Shown here one piece after another: positions 21,882 to 37,415 of a stretch of DNA of 64,000 nucleotides (position 1 is the stretch's first letter; each line of letters starts with the position of its first letter). The DNA is from Siniperca chuatsi (Eukaryota; Chordata; Actinopteri; Centrarchiformes; Sinipercidae), in contig NC_058051.1 in the NCBI RefSeq assembly GCF_020085105.1, positions 20,969,955 to 21,033,954 of the forward strand, in the 5' to 3' direction. Under the pieces are notes generated by a model. It saw only the letters and a program-made list of their open reading frames with translations, made no database searches and was not told the DNA's origin. A program made the translations under genes and the position numbers.

Positions 21882-24170
21882 AGATTAGTGAGTCTCCACT
21901 TCAGGTACTGTCTTTGTCTCTCAAGGGGTTAACTGTTGAACCCCAGTCCAAAATCATGCAGTGACCCCTTGTTTTCTAACGATGCATGGTGCAAAGTCAT
22001 TCATGAATCCTTGGTAGAGTAAGATAATCCGGCATTAGAAAGCCAGGTTGAATGTTTTCTGGAGCTGATGCAGTGTGGTAATCTTGATTTTCTGGCCTAA
22101 ACGCAGTCGCTCTGAACTGAATGAAAAAGGAATCCTCTGCAGCTGCAACTGTGCTCATCTCCTTTAATGTCTTTATAGCATTTCAAGCTAATAACATGTG
22201 AACTTTACCTTCTGACCTAAGCCTTTCAAATAGTTTTAGTTTTATCAAAGCCTTACCATACTCTCGAGATGATCACATACATAATTTAGCACTAACTGTT
22301 GTTGCAGATATCAGATGAGCTATATTAAGAAGCCCAGTCCATAACCTAAAAATGACAAACAGAAATCTTACATGTGGAAGTAGAATTTCACCTAATTAAA
22401 AAGTCTAATCTTAAGACTAAAGTAGATATGAGTACTTACTTTGAAGCTGTAAAATATTTGTTTATGTTGGTATTTGGGAACATTGGAGCAGTATAAACTG
22501 GTATTTTAATGACCGTGCTGTTAAATTAAGAATTCAGGCTTTTACAAAGACTAAGTATGACTTTTCTGAACAAGGAATTGAAAAATGCTTTGTAATAATT
22601 TTCTCTCTTTTCAATTTTGAAAATGGCTGAATTTCCTAGAGGGTGCGAGACATTAATGTACAGTTCTTTACTTTAAATAAATGTAAATAGTTGGAATGAG
22701 AACTCCAATCAGGTACAAGATTTAACTCAAACCTCAATTAATTCATCTTAATCTGGCCTGGCTATCATAGCATTAAGCTACCACATTCTTAGCTCATTAC
22801 AACATGATCAACGTCTGATTTCATCGTCGTTTCCGTTTCATTCAGTTTCACTTTTAACTCACATTCACAAAGTCAGGTAAGCCAAATTAGCCAGTTAAAC
22901 TGACCATATGTCTTTTTTTATACTGAATGACATCTCAGAGATTTTAGGTCTGGGAGTGTTTTTATGTTTAGGTACACTTATTTCTGGGTTATCATGAATA
23001 TGTTGCTAATAGAACCTGTGCAATCACCTCATCACTTTTCCCTTTTATGACAATCAATTATATGTTACTTCCTTCTGTTCCATCAGTGTCTTGACTGTTC
23101 TTGTCAATCTGCATTTTGTATGTGTATTTATCAATTATTTCTTTTAAGGAATTAGATTATCTTAAAGATTTTGGGTTCAGAAATGTTACTTATGTGTAGC
23201 TATGCTACTGTTTCTTGTGTTTGCATTTGTACTCTGCTAAGTGCACATCAGTCAGCTTTTGTGGCGTTCCACTATGTTCATGCTGACTAAAACTCTGTGT
23301 TTTTCATGTTTTCTAAAAATTTTAATTTGTTGTGAACAAATTTGCTTGTTGCATACTAAGTGTACTTAAAGTACTTTTGGGCAGGTTTCTCTGACATAAA
23401 CAAAAACAAGAGATTTTATGGGAAGCCAGTCTCGAGTGCATTGATGTCTTGAAGACCATATGGAGATGTGCATCGGCTTACCCTCTTGTATAATGGTTCA
23501 GAATAAGCATCCATGCAACATGAATGATAACGGGGATGTAAAGAAGTCAACAAGGATTATGTCTTGTGAAATGTCTGTTGTAATATTTGGGTTTCAAACC
23601 CATACAAATTGTTTGTAAAGGCACTGTTGTGAAATGACCTTTGTACATGTAATTTCATAAAAATGAGTGCATGTTGTTTTTAAGCCAGGTTTTATAATCT
23701 TGTGGCTGTCTGCCCTAATAAGGAGCATTGTTATAATTTTTATAGTGCATTGCAGTGCATGAAGAAGTTGCTTAAAGTGCATTTTATGAAATGCTGTATG
23801 AAAAATGTTAATTTAAATGTTGTGGCTTCAAAATATTTACCATGAGCAGCTCCCACATTAGAAGATATTAGATCAGAAAATATTTTTTTCTCAGCTTTGT
23901 GGATTGAGTATGGTTAAAATTTTATACTGTGTAAATGTACTTTGTTTTTCTGCTCACATAAAATGTATTTCTTCAAACATCGAGATCGAGAAATTCAAAC
24001 AACATTCATGTTTTGCTCAAGTCTGTCACAACCCTACATTTCTACCTCACACCGATAAAGATATAAAACGTATTTACGACTGAGCTCCTGTATCAGCATT
24101 CCAGTCTCTGAGGCTGGCTTCTCTGAAGCCACACGTTATAACGGAAATAAACAATTATGAAATATGACAT
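21882..24170 (+). other. NR2C2: NR2C2 3' UTR
   Basis: About 2.3 kb of AT-rich, non-repetitive sequence after the stop ends near an AATAAA at 24145-24150. No other gene is seen, and inverted-repeat elements begin only after this point. A long 3' UTR is inferred. Confidence 0.5.
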
Positions 24171-24490
24171 GACTGAGTCTGTTCATGCTAAAAAATGCAA
24201 GGCAAGAAGAGTTGTTTCTGTCAGATGTTAGCAAATACCTGGATTTTACAAGTGAGAATGTCTATGAGTGAGATTTGAAGGGTTTTTGCCAGAATCCCCT
24301 CGCATATTAATAAAGCTTCGGTAACAACAGCGCATCAGTTTTTCCTCGAGGTATTTTCAATGTTTAAACACAGATGCTATTTCTGTAATATTGTAAGTTG
24401 TCTCCAAATACTACTGATGTAGCTTTTCCAGTGTAGAAACTGAGTCTATAGACCATTCATTTATAAGCTTGGAAAGATGTGGAAAACTAC

Positions 24491-24794
24491 AGAGCCCCCT
24501 AAAGGTCAGGGCGAGAATTTTTTTGAGGACTACTTTTGCGTTCCCTCGCAATATTTTTGTTACCTCGCAATACTTTTATTCTTCCATTCCTCCTACTCTG
24601 TACTGTACAGTTTCTTCTGAGCCAGTGTACTGTACCCGGGTACAGTATTGCGAGCTAATGCCAAAGTATTGCGAAGTAACTCAAAACTATTGCAAGAAAA
24701 CGCTAAATGTATTGCGAGAGAACGCAAAATATTGTGAGGTAAAGCAAAAACAGTCCTCAAAAAAAAATCTTACGATGACCTTTAAGGGGCTCCT
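24491..24794. mobile_element. Palindromic MITE between NR2C2 and MRPS25
   Basis: The left end AGAGCCCCCTAAAGGTCA (24491-24508) is repeated inverted at the right end, TGACCTTTAAGGGGCTCC (24776-24793). The two arms remain complementary deep into the element (cctcgcaatactttta against aaagtattgcga...). The whole unit could fold into one long hairpin. There is no coding sequence; it is non-autonomous. Confidence 0.75.
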
Positions 24795-24929
24795 TAGTAC
24801 TGCGTTCTTTGCACAAAACAAATTAAAGTAACCTTTAATGCTACCAAAATAGGTTTTGGTAGAAGGCCTGTTCCTTTAAGTGTGGAGCAATGACATTGAT
24901 CTGAATAATGTTCAGATCAATGTTGTAGT

Positions 24930-25425
24930 ACCGGTTATGAGACCTCTTTTTGAAAGTCTCGGTCTCAGACCAAGAGGACTCTGGATTTTATTTCAAGACC
25001 GGTAAAGACCACAACTGCGGGGATATCACTAAATTGCATGTGTATTATCTGATTTATTTGTTAATATCATTACTGTGATTGGATGTAAAACTTCCTGCTT
25101 CAAATGCAACCAGTAACTTAACTCATTTCTTATTTGAAATGTTTATTACTGTTAACACTATCACCCCTCCCCGGCCCCTTTCACACACACTCCAGCTTTA
25201 GCTAATGCAGTGTTCACTTTGTGAGAAATTGAGGGGACAGGGCATGTGGTGACAAATAGTTGTTCCTAAGTTACATTTTTGCTTGGTCTTGACTCGGTTT
25301 TGCCCTGCCTTGGTCTTGACTTGGTCTCAACCCCTCAAAGTCTTGGTCTTGTCTTGGTCTCAATACACTCTGGTCTTGGACATGACTTGGTCTCGGTTTA
25401 CGTGGTCTTGACTACAACACTTTTC
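24930..25425. repeat. Degenerate CTTGGTCTTGACTTGG repeat
   Basis: Loose tandem copies of a CTTGGTCT(T/C)GACT unit fill about 25280-25425. A counterpart rich in TCTCGGTCTCAGACCAAGA starts near 24950. The arrangement suggests a decayed fish repeat with related arms. No coding content. Confidence 0.5.
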
Positions 25426-25540
25426 TTTCTAATAACTTCTTTGCAATGGACATCATATAAGGTGAGGTGTCCATAAACAATGCTAAATGCATTAACTTGA
25501 GAATCTCCACACTACCTTCCATTACAAATAGACATACGGC

Positions 25541-25650
25541 TCAGAAGGAATGGGAGAAGAAAAGTATTGCAAGTGAACACAAAACTTATTGCGAGGGAAT
25601 GCAAAAGTAGTTCTCAAAAAATTTCTCGCCATGACCTTTAGGGGGCTCCG
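25541..25650. mobile_element. Isolated right arm of the same MITE family
   Basis: The block runs from about aaggaatgggagaagaaaag to TGACCTTTAGGGGGCTCC (25632-25649). It matches the right arm of the 24491-24794 element, and the complement of its left arm even more closely. No left arm was found nearby, so this is a solo arm left by deletion or recombination. Confidence 0.65.
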
Positions 25651-26009
25651 TAGAAAAGTACTTGTCAGAGAAACGTGCTGTCAATATAAACATCAAGGAT
25701 GTTGCTATCTTATTCTACTGCTCTCTGAACAACTCAAAACCTCAATTCATTGTAAAGATTTACATTGTTATTATAGAAGATTTGATGTCTCAGCAAAAAG
25801 CCAATATTAAGATTTTTTTCTCACAGATGTGGACAGAAAAGCTTTTAAACACATTAAATATTTATCTGAATGTGGGATTTTAACATTGTGGCATTACATT
25901 CATTACAACTTTTTCCTTTAATTGATTTATTTTATTTCTCAGTTGTCTTTCTTCTTACACTGGTAAATAGTGTTACTTGTCTATATGTTGTTCTAGCAAT
26001 AAAGAGGTG

Positions 26010-26153
26010 GAAACAAGGAAGTATTTGTCGCTCCTCGGTTGCTCGGGTAAAACGGCTTTCAACGTCATCAAAAGGCGCCTCTCCGTGTGCTGTGCGACTC
26101 CAGGGGCAGAGTGCTTTCAAATGGTATTTTGTAAATAAAACAAGGCCTTTAAA
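26010..26153 (+). promoter_or_regulatory. MRPS25: MRPS25 promoter / 5' UTR
   Basis: A short CpG-containing stretch (cgctcctcggttgctcggg ... gtcatcaaaaggcgcctctccg) directly precedes the MRPS25 ATG. An AGGAAGTA core at 26017-26024 resembles a GABP/NRF-2 (ETS) site, common in nuclear genes for mitochondrial proteins. No TATA box seen. The start site is not defined. Confidence 0.4.
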
Positions 26154-28365
<2,212 letters not shown>

Positions 28366-28745
28366 GAAGCTGAGTTGACTGTTGTAGATTCATTGGACAG
28401 TATTGCGGCATTGTGATGTTAGGTTTGATTTTGTACGATTACATAAAAGGACTACCACATTGCATATTTTGATGTAAATATGTGTAACTATATGGGTCCT
28501 ATTATGCTGTGTGCATTTTAAGATTGTCATTGGCTGAACTGAGACCTTCCAGTCCACCGTAAGCAGCAGGAACCTGTCAACACACGATGTTGTTTGGGCA
28601 GTCAATACATTGGTCCAGGTTTGGATAACTTGACGTCACACCTGGTGTGACCTGGTTGAAGAATCCACACATCTGGATGCGATTTACATCTAGCACAGTG
28701 ACGACACTGCAATGTAAACATTCAAATAAAAACTAATTTGCCTGT
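28366..28745 (+). other. MRPS25: MRPS25 3' UTR
   Basis: The stop codon is followed by about 360 bases ending at AATAAA 28725-28730. The exact cleavage site is inferred. Confidence 0.6.
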
Positions 28746-30890
28746 GCGGCTGTAGTTGTCGCTCTATGTAAAACAAACAAATGAAAAATCTAAAATAATC
28801 ATTATTACAATATTTTCATGTGACGCAGGATCAAGTTGAGATTGATTAGACACAGTGTCACCAGATTTATGACAAGAACGAGAAATGCAAACATTTTACA
28901 GAGACAACTTTTTTTTTTTTATTGGTGCTGAGATGGAATTTTCTAAAGTTAATAAATTGATGTCTGTGTGTCCAAAATGTTTTAATTGTGCAATTATAGT
29001 TTTAAATGCAGACGTGTTAAGCAAATTAGCTAAAATCAACTGCTTACACACATTAAGAAGCTCCTCGAGTTATTCACACTGTCACAAAACATTTACAGTG
29101 TCACATGTTTGGCTTAAAATCTGTGGACGTCGCAGATAAGCAGGGCGAAATCAACAGACATCACAAAACACTGTTTTTGTCTCTAAAGAGAAATAATGAC
29201 ATTCTGACTGACAGGAAAGCACTATGACATATTCATGTAAGGACTTAGCAGCGCTGTGAGTGATAATACTTGCTGGCATTCATGTAGTGTTATTTATCTG
29301 ACAAAAAAACCCCTTAAGTCCAAAATGTTGTTTTGACCTAAGATTTTAGTTGATCTTGCAATGTCCCTTTCAAATAGTATTTAGTATGTTCATGGTGAGT
29401 GCAGGGTGAATATACTTCTTAGATGAAACCACTGAACGGATAACATGCTTTACATACAGATCTAGGCCGACAGCATGGAACAGCAACGACATATTGAGAG
29501 ATTTTATCAGTATGTCAAAATGTATACTGTAGTAGCTCGATAGAAAGACCAGCGTCAAACAGCACTTCAAAGACACGCGGACATGAATCATGCAACCCAA
29601 GTGCTCAGTTGGATCAGTCGTGCCACTGTAAACAATAAGATCACAACCTTTAGGGGTCGCACAGTAGGATGTGGAAAACACTTTGTTCTCTTGGCTCACT
29701 GGCATTTAAGATGCTTTAAAAAAAAATAAAAATAAAGATCTAAAATGCAACCATGCCAAGGCCAACGTGACACAGACAGGACGCACAAAAAAGTGATTAA
29801 TGAAGCAAAACTGCTTGAGTACAACTTTCATCTAAACCATGCAGACAGACAGAGAAAGTGTCACTTAACAGGGACAGGTTAACATGTTCATTTGAATTCA
29901 GTTTTACAGAAAAAGCAACTTTAACTGAAAAAGAAATTAGCAAGTGTTAAAACAAATACTTCAATTAAAGATTAGAAGCCTTTTTCCTTCTGATAATGTC
30001 ATAAGTCAGTACGAGTGACAGTTACATAAGAGCAATGGGAATGGCTTGATTCTGTGTAATGTGCCTTTAATTTCCCTCTTATAAATCTGACAAAGCAGTC
30101 ACAGGCTCTGCCGACTTGTGACTGAATTAGTAATTTAAGGCTGTGATTACATTTTAATGTATAACAATTTATGTAATGATCAGTTTCCTTCAAAGACTAG
30201 GCTGCACAAATATGGTCATATAAGTCTAATTCCATTTGTTTCTCATTAAATTATCACATAGGTGTTTTGTCTGAGTGTTGTTAATGGCCCAGTTAGAACA
30301 GTTATGCATGGTTTGGTTCTTTGGTATTAGTTCAATGAACAGCAGGAATTTCAATTACCACAAATAAACTAAAGTTGTAAAACGAGATGCCTCTAATATC
30401 AACAGAATTAAAGGGGAACTCCACTGATTTTACACATCAAAGTCTGTTTACAGGTCTTGGGGACTGCTACTGCATATGTGAAAAAGTTAGTTTGAAGCCT
30501 TTTTGTTGCTCCAGAGGGAGCTGCGTAAAATCTGATGAATTTCCTCAAGTCAGCATCAGCTGGGGCTGAAGACTACAAGTTTTAAAATGAAACAAATTCT
30601 GGGGGTGTGGAGTTAGAAAGAAGTGCTTATTAAACTTCTGCAGCCTGCTTGAGGCTACATTTGCTGCTACCAGCATAACAAACCTGAAGTGTCGGCCGTC
30701 AAGTTGCATTTTAGCTAATTATGCACCAGGTTTTGACAAGAAGAATGCATGGAATAAAAATGATATCATCTCTGGTTCTACTGCATACATTTTTATCCTT
30801 TGTTAAAAAACTGTCCATTGTGAGTTCAACAATGTTAAATCGGTGGAGTATTCTGTTAATTTAATTTGGCAAAAATTTTAATTAAATTAA
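28746..30890. other. Intergenic DNA between convergent MRPS25 and RBSN
   Basis: AT-rich sequence with no coding signal recognised, apart from a repeat element from 30411 listed separately. The open frames here have no similarity I can name. Confidence 0.45.
30411..30853. mobile_element. Non-autonomous element with GGGGAACTCCAC ends
   Basis: The left end aaGGGGAACTCCACTGATTTTA and the right end taAATCGGTGGAGTATTC are imperfect inverted repeats. The interior (gaggctaca..gctgctaccagcataac, ttttgacaagaa..gaatgcatggaataaaa) is shared with 45519-45795. It has no coding sequence. It lies just downstream of the likely RBSN polyadenylation site. Confidence 0.65.
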
Positions 30891-30895
30891 ATAAA

Positions 30896-31442
30896 TTTAT
30901 TGTTCAACCATAGATTTTATATCGTGCATCAATTGCTTCATGGCTCCCATTTGATCACTTTGACTTTGTTCTTGGCTTCTGCCAGAGAGCCAAATCATAC
31001 ATCCTGACCTCCACAAGACCACAGCCACACTGAACTCAAACAACAATCTGACTGTCACATTAAAAAATGTGGCAAAAGTGGCATTCTTCTGTCTTCCATT
31101 GTTCGTGTTTGTGCTGATACAACAGGGTTAATATCTTCAGCAACATGCCTGTACAAATGAATTTTTACTTGCAGTGCTTAAAAACTGTGCATGATCATAT
31201 AGGCACCAAACCCCTGTGACCCTGTGCAGGATTAGTGGTTTAGAAAGATGTTTGGAAATTAACAGTCGGTCCAGACTACTGAACTCTAGTACATATTTAA
31301 TTTTGGGACTAACCTAATCTTTTTGTGGTGCAGCAGACCTCACCCAAACTAAAACCAGTGGGCTCATTAGTCATGTAAAGTGAGCTAGCCTTGCAGGACT
31401 TGGTAAGTAGCAGGTAATCAGGGGGATTTTGAGGGAAATGTG
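30896..31442 (-). other. RBSN: RBSN 3' UTR
   Basis: TTTATT at 30896-30901 reads AATAAA on the minus strand and would give a 3' UTR of about 550 bases. Other signals may exist. Confidence 0.45.
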
Positions 31443-34400
31443 TCAGTGCTTCTTTTTCTTCTGTTCCTGTAAGGTGTGCTGTAGCTCTCTGAGGTTCTCT
31501 GACAGGAGCTCCACCTCGTCGAGACGGCCACTGAGCTTGGCGTCAAAAATGTAGGCCCTAATGTTGTCAATCTGCTGCAGTAGCAGTTCCTCCTCTATCA
31601 TGTCCACGTCAGGCAAAACGTTGTCATCGTCCCCCTCAAAGGGATTGGTCGAGACTCCTGGAGAATTCCCAGAAGCCTCCAGGAAGGGGTTACCTGTATC
31701 AGTATGGTCGTCCTCCTCAAAGGGGTTGCCAGGTGCGGGCTCACCATGTACGGTCTCAGCCTGTTTGTCCTCCTCAACATTTTCATCTTCATCGAATGGG
31801 TTGTATTCTTTCTTTCCATTGGTTACCTCTTTGTGCTCCCTCTTTATGTCCTCAAAGAAGGGATTGGATGGATCCTCTTCAATGGGAGTAGAGTCCTCTT
31901 CATCGAAAGGGTTTAAGGGGGTAGTGTTCTGTCCTTCACCACCAGGGGGGGTTACATGCCCCCCTAAGCTCCTCAACCTGGGAGGTGACTCCTCCTGGCT
32001 TGTGAGAGCAGGGAATGCTCTTACAGAGGATGGACTCCTTTCAGCTTTAGGAGTCAGGTCCTCTGCTGCAGTGTCTTCCTCTCCTTGGAAGCCCCCTGCC
32101 GGACTGATATCCAGAGACCTCTCCCAGGTGATGGGAGGCTGGGTGGAGCCCACAGTGGAGCCCCAATTCTCCCTCTCCTCCCTTTCCCGGACTTCCAGAC
32201 GATGGAACTCCCCCTGCTGCAAGCTCTCCTCCTTAGCCAGCTTCTGGGAGAGTGCGATGGCCAGGCTGGTCTGCTGCTGGTCGTATTCATCCTGCAGCTG
32301 ACGCAAGTTCTCCTCCAACATGGCTACCTCATCTGTCCTCTGGGCCTCCCGTGCCTGACGAAGGAATGACTGTATGTTCTCAATCTGCTGCAGGAGGGGG
32401 TCCTCCAGTTCGTAGCGTGCATGGGCAGAGTCTGCAGAGGGCAACCAACCACCAGCTTTGGTCATGCGTGGAGCTCTAGGGGCCTGCGACAGCTCTCCAT
32501 TGGTACTGGGAGGTGGACGGTTTTTCTCAGACTCCTGCCTCCTCTTCAGGGTCTCCTGGGATGCCCGTTGAGCAGGGAAAATATATATGAAGAATAAACA
32601 TTTAGTAACTTGTTTTGTGTATGAAAAATCAACACAGAAGTATCAGTACACAATCTTACCAGTCTCTCTTGTTGGACTCTCTTCTCTTGTTCCTGTTTCC
32701 TCTTTTCTTTCAGCTCTTCATATTTCTCCTTAGTAGGTAAAGACATGAGACCTAACAGCTTCTCCTGAAACAGGGAGGATACGAAGAATGGGTGAATTCA
32801 GGGAAAGAAAGGATCAAAAGGAGCATGGCATACAGAAATACTGTATAAATGTAACTAGTGATCTAGGGGAGGTGGGGTGATTTCAATATTGCCTGTGCTG
32901 GTCAGTGATTTCACCATGTCTGTTATTTTTACCTTCCATCCCTGTAATAATTATGGCCCCAATTACTGTTTTTCAACAATTTCTCTGGTCCTCCCATAAG
33001 TTAAGTCTAGTCTGGAGAGAAACTTTGCATTTTAAAAGTGTGTCTGAGGTTTTATACACAGAGCTCTGTTTACTGCTTCTGAGTTTCATCAGCTCAGCGC
33101 ACAGTGTGACAACTTAAGTAGAAAAGGATTTTAATAAACAGATCACTCGTTAACATCAGTCAACTCATACAATGAAGGAAAAAGTGACAAATCCAAGACA
33201 ATCTCATCAAATGTTGTTGGCTGTTGCAGTGTCATGTTAGAGGTGATTCTGCTTTGCTGGTCTACCTTTGTGTAGCTGAACTGGTTTTATGTGTAGTGAG
33301 CAACGTGTATTTCACACTGCTGCAGATACAAGTCCTTTTCTTACTGTAAAAGCACAGCCTAATCGACACTCAGAAAAAAACATATTAGCAGTGTGCAACT
33401 GTCTGTGTTAATAATTAAGTTGCAGCTAAATAATTACCAGTAAATAATATTAATATTAAAAATATTACTAAGCCCACTGTTGATGACGGTCACATGGTCC
33501 CGCAGCATATCATTGTCTATTACTGAACCAGCTCCTGTATTTTGCCAGTAGCTAAAATGCCAACTGGAGCGACGACTTGTATTATGAGGGGGGAGGGGAA
33601 ATATTTTGTTTCTCCAACTCCCCACGTAATATTTATTCTCTCCGAATGGGGCTTACGTCTTTTTTTGTTGTTGTCTGAACTTGGTCTCACCTGGACAAAT
33701 AGCGTGGCTGTATAGCGGACCATCCTCTGCAGCTGGAGGGCCTTTGGATGCGGTGGTGGATCATCTTTTGCTCTTAGTGTTAAAATCCTCTTACTGAGAA
33801 GAAAACACACAACTCCATGTGATTTTTTTTTTGTAAAGACAAACATGACAGAAGACTTCTGTTCAGTTTTGAAAGACTCATTTAGGACTGACATCTACCT
33901 CAGGGCATCGATTAGTTCGTAGTATTTCTGTACTTCCAGTCTCAGTCCACCAGCAGTGTCAAGATTGTATGTGGTTTCTCCGGCACTGTGAAAGCATAGA
34001 GTCATGACAGTAAACAACAGTCTCTCAAATCAAAGATCCAAAGATTATTTCTCATATCAGAGATGCTTATTAAATAATAATTATTATTTATAATTATAAA
34101 AAAAAGGGGGGGGGCCTTACTTTAGAGACTCAGCCATTCTGATGTATTCTGGAGCCCTTTCATCCACCTTCTCCATGCACATCCTCAGCCTCTGACAGGA
34201 AGACAAGTTTTGAGCAAGTGAACAACAGGAAACCCCAAAAGACAAACACTGAATGACGGGAAGGATACAACAGTGTAAACTCAAGGCAGCTTGAGCACTA
34301 CTAGTGGGAACAGAAGAAGAGACAGATTGTGAAAAATGTAGTGATCCCTGTTCACTTTTAACTATGAGATAGTTTGATGTACCAACCTCGTAAAGTTTCA

Positions 34401-36304
34401 CTATATCCGGCACGTGGTCCTTCTCTTCCAACTTCTGCTGTATCTTCAGCAGTGTGTCCATACAGTGGTGACAGCAGCGAATCTTCTCGTCGTCCTTTTC
34501 CTCCAGCATGGAGGTAACGCTGCTCAGGCTGCTGATGCTGCCTCTCCTGGAGCCCATCCCACTGCCTCCACCTCCTGCTGGAGGAGACTGGGACTGAACG
34601 GGGCTTCCAGGTACACACAGGGCCTCTCGTGTGCCATTAATCAGCTTTTCTGTGAACAGACAAAAGGCGAACATATCACAGCATTGAGACACATGACTTC
34701 AACTAGCTTTATGATGATTTCCTCTAGTTTGCAAGGGTTTTGTTCATACGTACGAGCCAAAGGTAAGGGTACAAATTCCATGCACCTCCTACACATGATG
34801 GACCCACAGAGGCGACAGTGGTGCCGCCTGTTCCGAATGTTGAACTTGTTTCCACAGTCGGGACAGAACGGGACATCTGAGTCATTCACCCATGACACCA
34901 CTGACTTCTCAATGGCTATAAAGGAGGATGAACACTCATTAATTTATCAGAATCAGAAATACTTTATTGATCCCCGAGGGGAAACTCTTTAATATTTATA
35001 ATATTAAATAAATCATATTTATATAGACTGAGAGGAGGCAGACTTGTAATGAAAACACACGTGGACAAACCTCTGATTTTGGCGGCATCTGAGTTGATCC
35101 TGTCAAATGATGTCAACTGAAACAACAGTTTTCATGTTAAATGAGTTGGCACAGTTAAGCAACAGCAGGAAGAAAATTATGGTGTGAATGAGTTGTGATA
35201 TGCTCTTGTAAGCACACCTTTTCCAGTCTGATGATGAGCTTGTTGACCTCAATGACATAGTGATCTATCCTGGCTGCCCGGTGTTTTTTAAAGAAGTCCA
35301 GGTGACTTCTGGTTGCTCCTGGAAAAACAAAGAGAAAAGAATACCGTAAGACGGGTTGCTGCTTAAAGGCCTTCTCAGTCACTTATCACAATTATCAAAT
35401 TTTATCCAAATTCTATGAAATAAGCAAGCCAACAAACAAAAAGGTGGAGGGTGGAGATTTATTTACACCCAGTTTACAGTCCAGTTTCCCAGTCTCACCC
35501 AGTTCCTGAGGCTCCCACATGTAGGGGTCCACTCCACCATAGTAGAAGGACTCATAACTGCCTGTATCCGGTCTGTCATCTCCATCTCTTTTCAGCAGCT
35601 TGTCTTTGGCTTTCTTTGCCTTCTGAACCAAACCTGTGCATAAAGAAAATTAGGACAAAACTACCTCCATGTGTGGAAAATGCAGAAAGGATATTATTTA
35701 TACATGAGCTGATGTATGTATATTTTGCATATGCCTAGTCCACAAGAACATCCACTAATTTCCAGTTACATTATTAATCTGAACTAGATACAAATCAGAG
35801 CTTACCCCCTTGCATGCCTGTTTCCAACTAAGATTCTTCCTCTCCACAATTCATCATTTTCCTGTTTCATCTATTGTCCCTCCCTTAGAAGCTGCAGCAG
35901 AATATGTTGCCAGTTCATCCTGGCAACAATTCCCCCTGCTCCAACACTGCAGTGCCCTCAAATTCAAATTGTACTCCTTAAAACTGCTTTTTAAAAAGGA
36001 AGCCACACTGTCTTTATGCTACACTAAACTGTACAGAGTTATTTTTGTTTCTTTTTGCTCTGTTTTGCACTAGAACATGATAAGACTCAAATGGCATGGT
36101 GGATGTGAGTGGAGTCCACAAGTACAATTAATGGGACTCACTTTTGAGCTGTCCTCTAACATGGCGGTCATCCCCAGAGTGCTCCTCTTCATAGTGGTCT
36201 TGGAGTTGGTAGAATGACTGAAGGTCCTTCAGGCAAAGTGGGCAAAGAAAGCCCTCCTTCACTTCACCTGTGCCCTCAAAGGGGGATGGATAACTGGAGG
36301 CCAT
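31443..36304 (-). CDS. RBSN: Rabenosyn-5, endosomal Rab4/Rab5 effector
   Basis: Eleven coding exons in order: 36304-36142, 35633-35499, 35318-35218, 35116-35071, 34915-34754, 34649-34387, 34191-34121, 33985-33899, 33793-33691, 32764-32660, 32555-31443. They total 2349 bases, giving 782 aa. Rabenosyn-5 binds PI3P and links Rab5 and Rab4 on early endosomes, working with VPS45 and EHD proteins in fusion and recycling. It shows an N-terminal C2H2 finger (C21, C24, H37, H42) and a FYVE domain at about 157-220 with RRHHCRLCGSIMC. A Rab4-binding hairpin starts near 464, and NPF motifs for EH domains lie at 627, 643, 664, 689, 701 and 716. A C-terminal Rab5-binding hairpin (about 735-772) contains LLQQIDNIRAYIFDAK. 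The start is the ATG before ASSYPSPFEGTGEVKEGF; a longer frame upstream is not family-like. Position next to MRPS25 matches human 3p25. Confidence 0.97.
34947..34989 (+). repeat. 43-base dispersed retroposon tail, copy 2 (RBSN intron)
   Basis: Identical to 19511-19553, same plus-strand orientation. It lies in the intron 34916-35070 just upstream (in gene sense) of the FYVE-domain exon. Only the tail is present. Confidence 0.7.
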
Positions 36305-37415
36305 GACAGTGGTCGTTTGGAGAAGAGATGCAAGGTGGGAGATTCTTGCTTTGGTCCACACATGCTAATATGGGGTGTGAGACCCACCCCATATTAGCTC
36401 CATCATGCCAGAGAAAAACATGGGACACTGAAGAGCAGGACAAAGCAGATTGAGGCTACATATATTTAACAAAATTCATATATGAAATTCCAGATACTTT
36501 GTGGAATTAAAATGTGTACCAGTTTGCACAGAAATCCGACACATATTTAAACATGTGTTCTGGTTTCAATGTCAATTTCAACCACGTTTGGTCATTTATC
36601 CAAACCTAATAATGCATCATTCTCTGCAATGACCCAATGTGACTTTTATGTGATCAAAACATGGGAGGCAAGAGTGTCAGGGCAGCGTCACAGCAATATC
36701 TGACAGACACACTAAATTAGAGAGGATTGTGAAACTGAAATATATTACATTTCTTACTTGGTATATTAGAATATAATTGGGGTTATTACACCTGCATAGA
36801 TTTAGCTAATAATCATGCAATGTTTCTCTCATGAGTGAAGTAACGAAGGTTCAATTTTACACTCACTGCTGCAAAGCTGCATGTCCTTTTTTTTGTTATA
36901 GCTAACAAGCTAACGTTACTGCAGACAGTTTTATGAGTTGCACAAATCTTACACATCAAACATTTAACAATGATTAGAGTTACTTAACGTTACATGTTTT
37001 CTTGATCTCGTGCACATTAAAATTAACCTACATTAGGTTTTAAAGCTAAATTTGTTACCAGATAACGTTAGCTAAGAGTTTATACACCTAACCCAATGTA
37101 TATCCAACCCACGCAGTCAGTGAAATACAAACCTAACTAGACGATGAGTATTTACTTTTCTGACTGCAAGCGAGCACAATCTAATTTGATATTTGCATAT
37201 TAACTAACCAACTGCTAAAGTTATATTGTTTAATATTTGGGTAACATTGGCCGCCGTTATTGCAACGTTAGCTAGAGAATGCTAACAGCAGGTCTCGCTT
37301 TCTTTAGCCAACGTTTCGCCAATTTCGTCGTGCAAAATACGGGGATAAATAACTTCCAACTTCACAAAAACAAATACTCGCGGACTTATCAACACGATGG
37401 ATCGTTTATACTTAC
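36305..37415 (-). other. RBSN: RBSN first intron / 5' leader region
   Basis: AT-rich sequence upstream of the RBSN start codon. It carries several TAACGTTA palindromes (36911-36918, 36985-36992, 37073-37080; related AACGTTAGCTA at 37264-37274). No other gene seen. An acceptor for a noncoding first exon must lie a little above 36304, but I could not fix it. Confidence 0.4.

Noticed and set aside
31561-32301. 246-codon open frame on the plus strand
   Set aside because: It is the exact antisense of the last RBSN exon. Its Ser-rich peptide is the complement of the acidic, Glu-rich RBSN codons and has no own splice or start context.
34117-34692. 191-codon minus frame in RBSN
   Set aside because: Two real exons (34387-34649 and 34121-34191) plus the retained intron between them; the human protein lacks the intron-encoded part.
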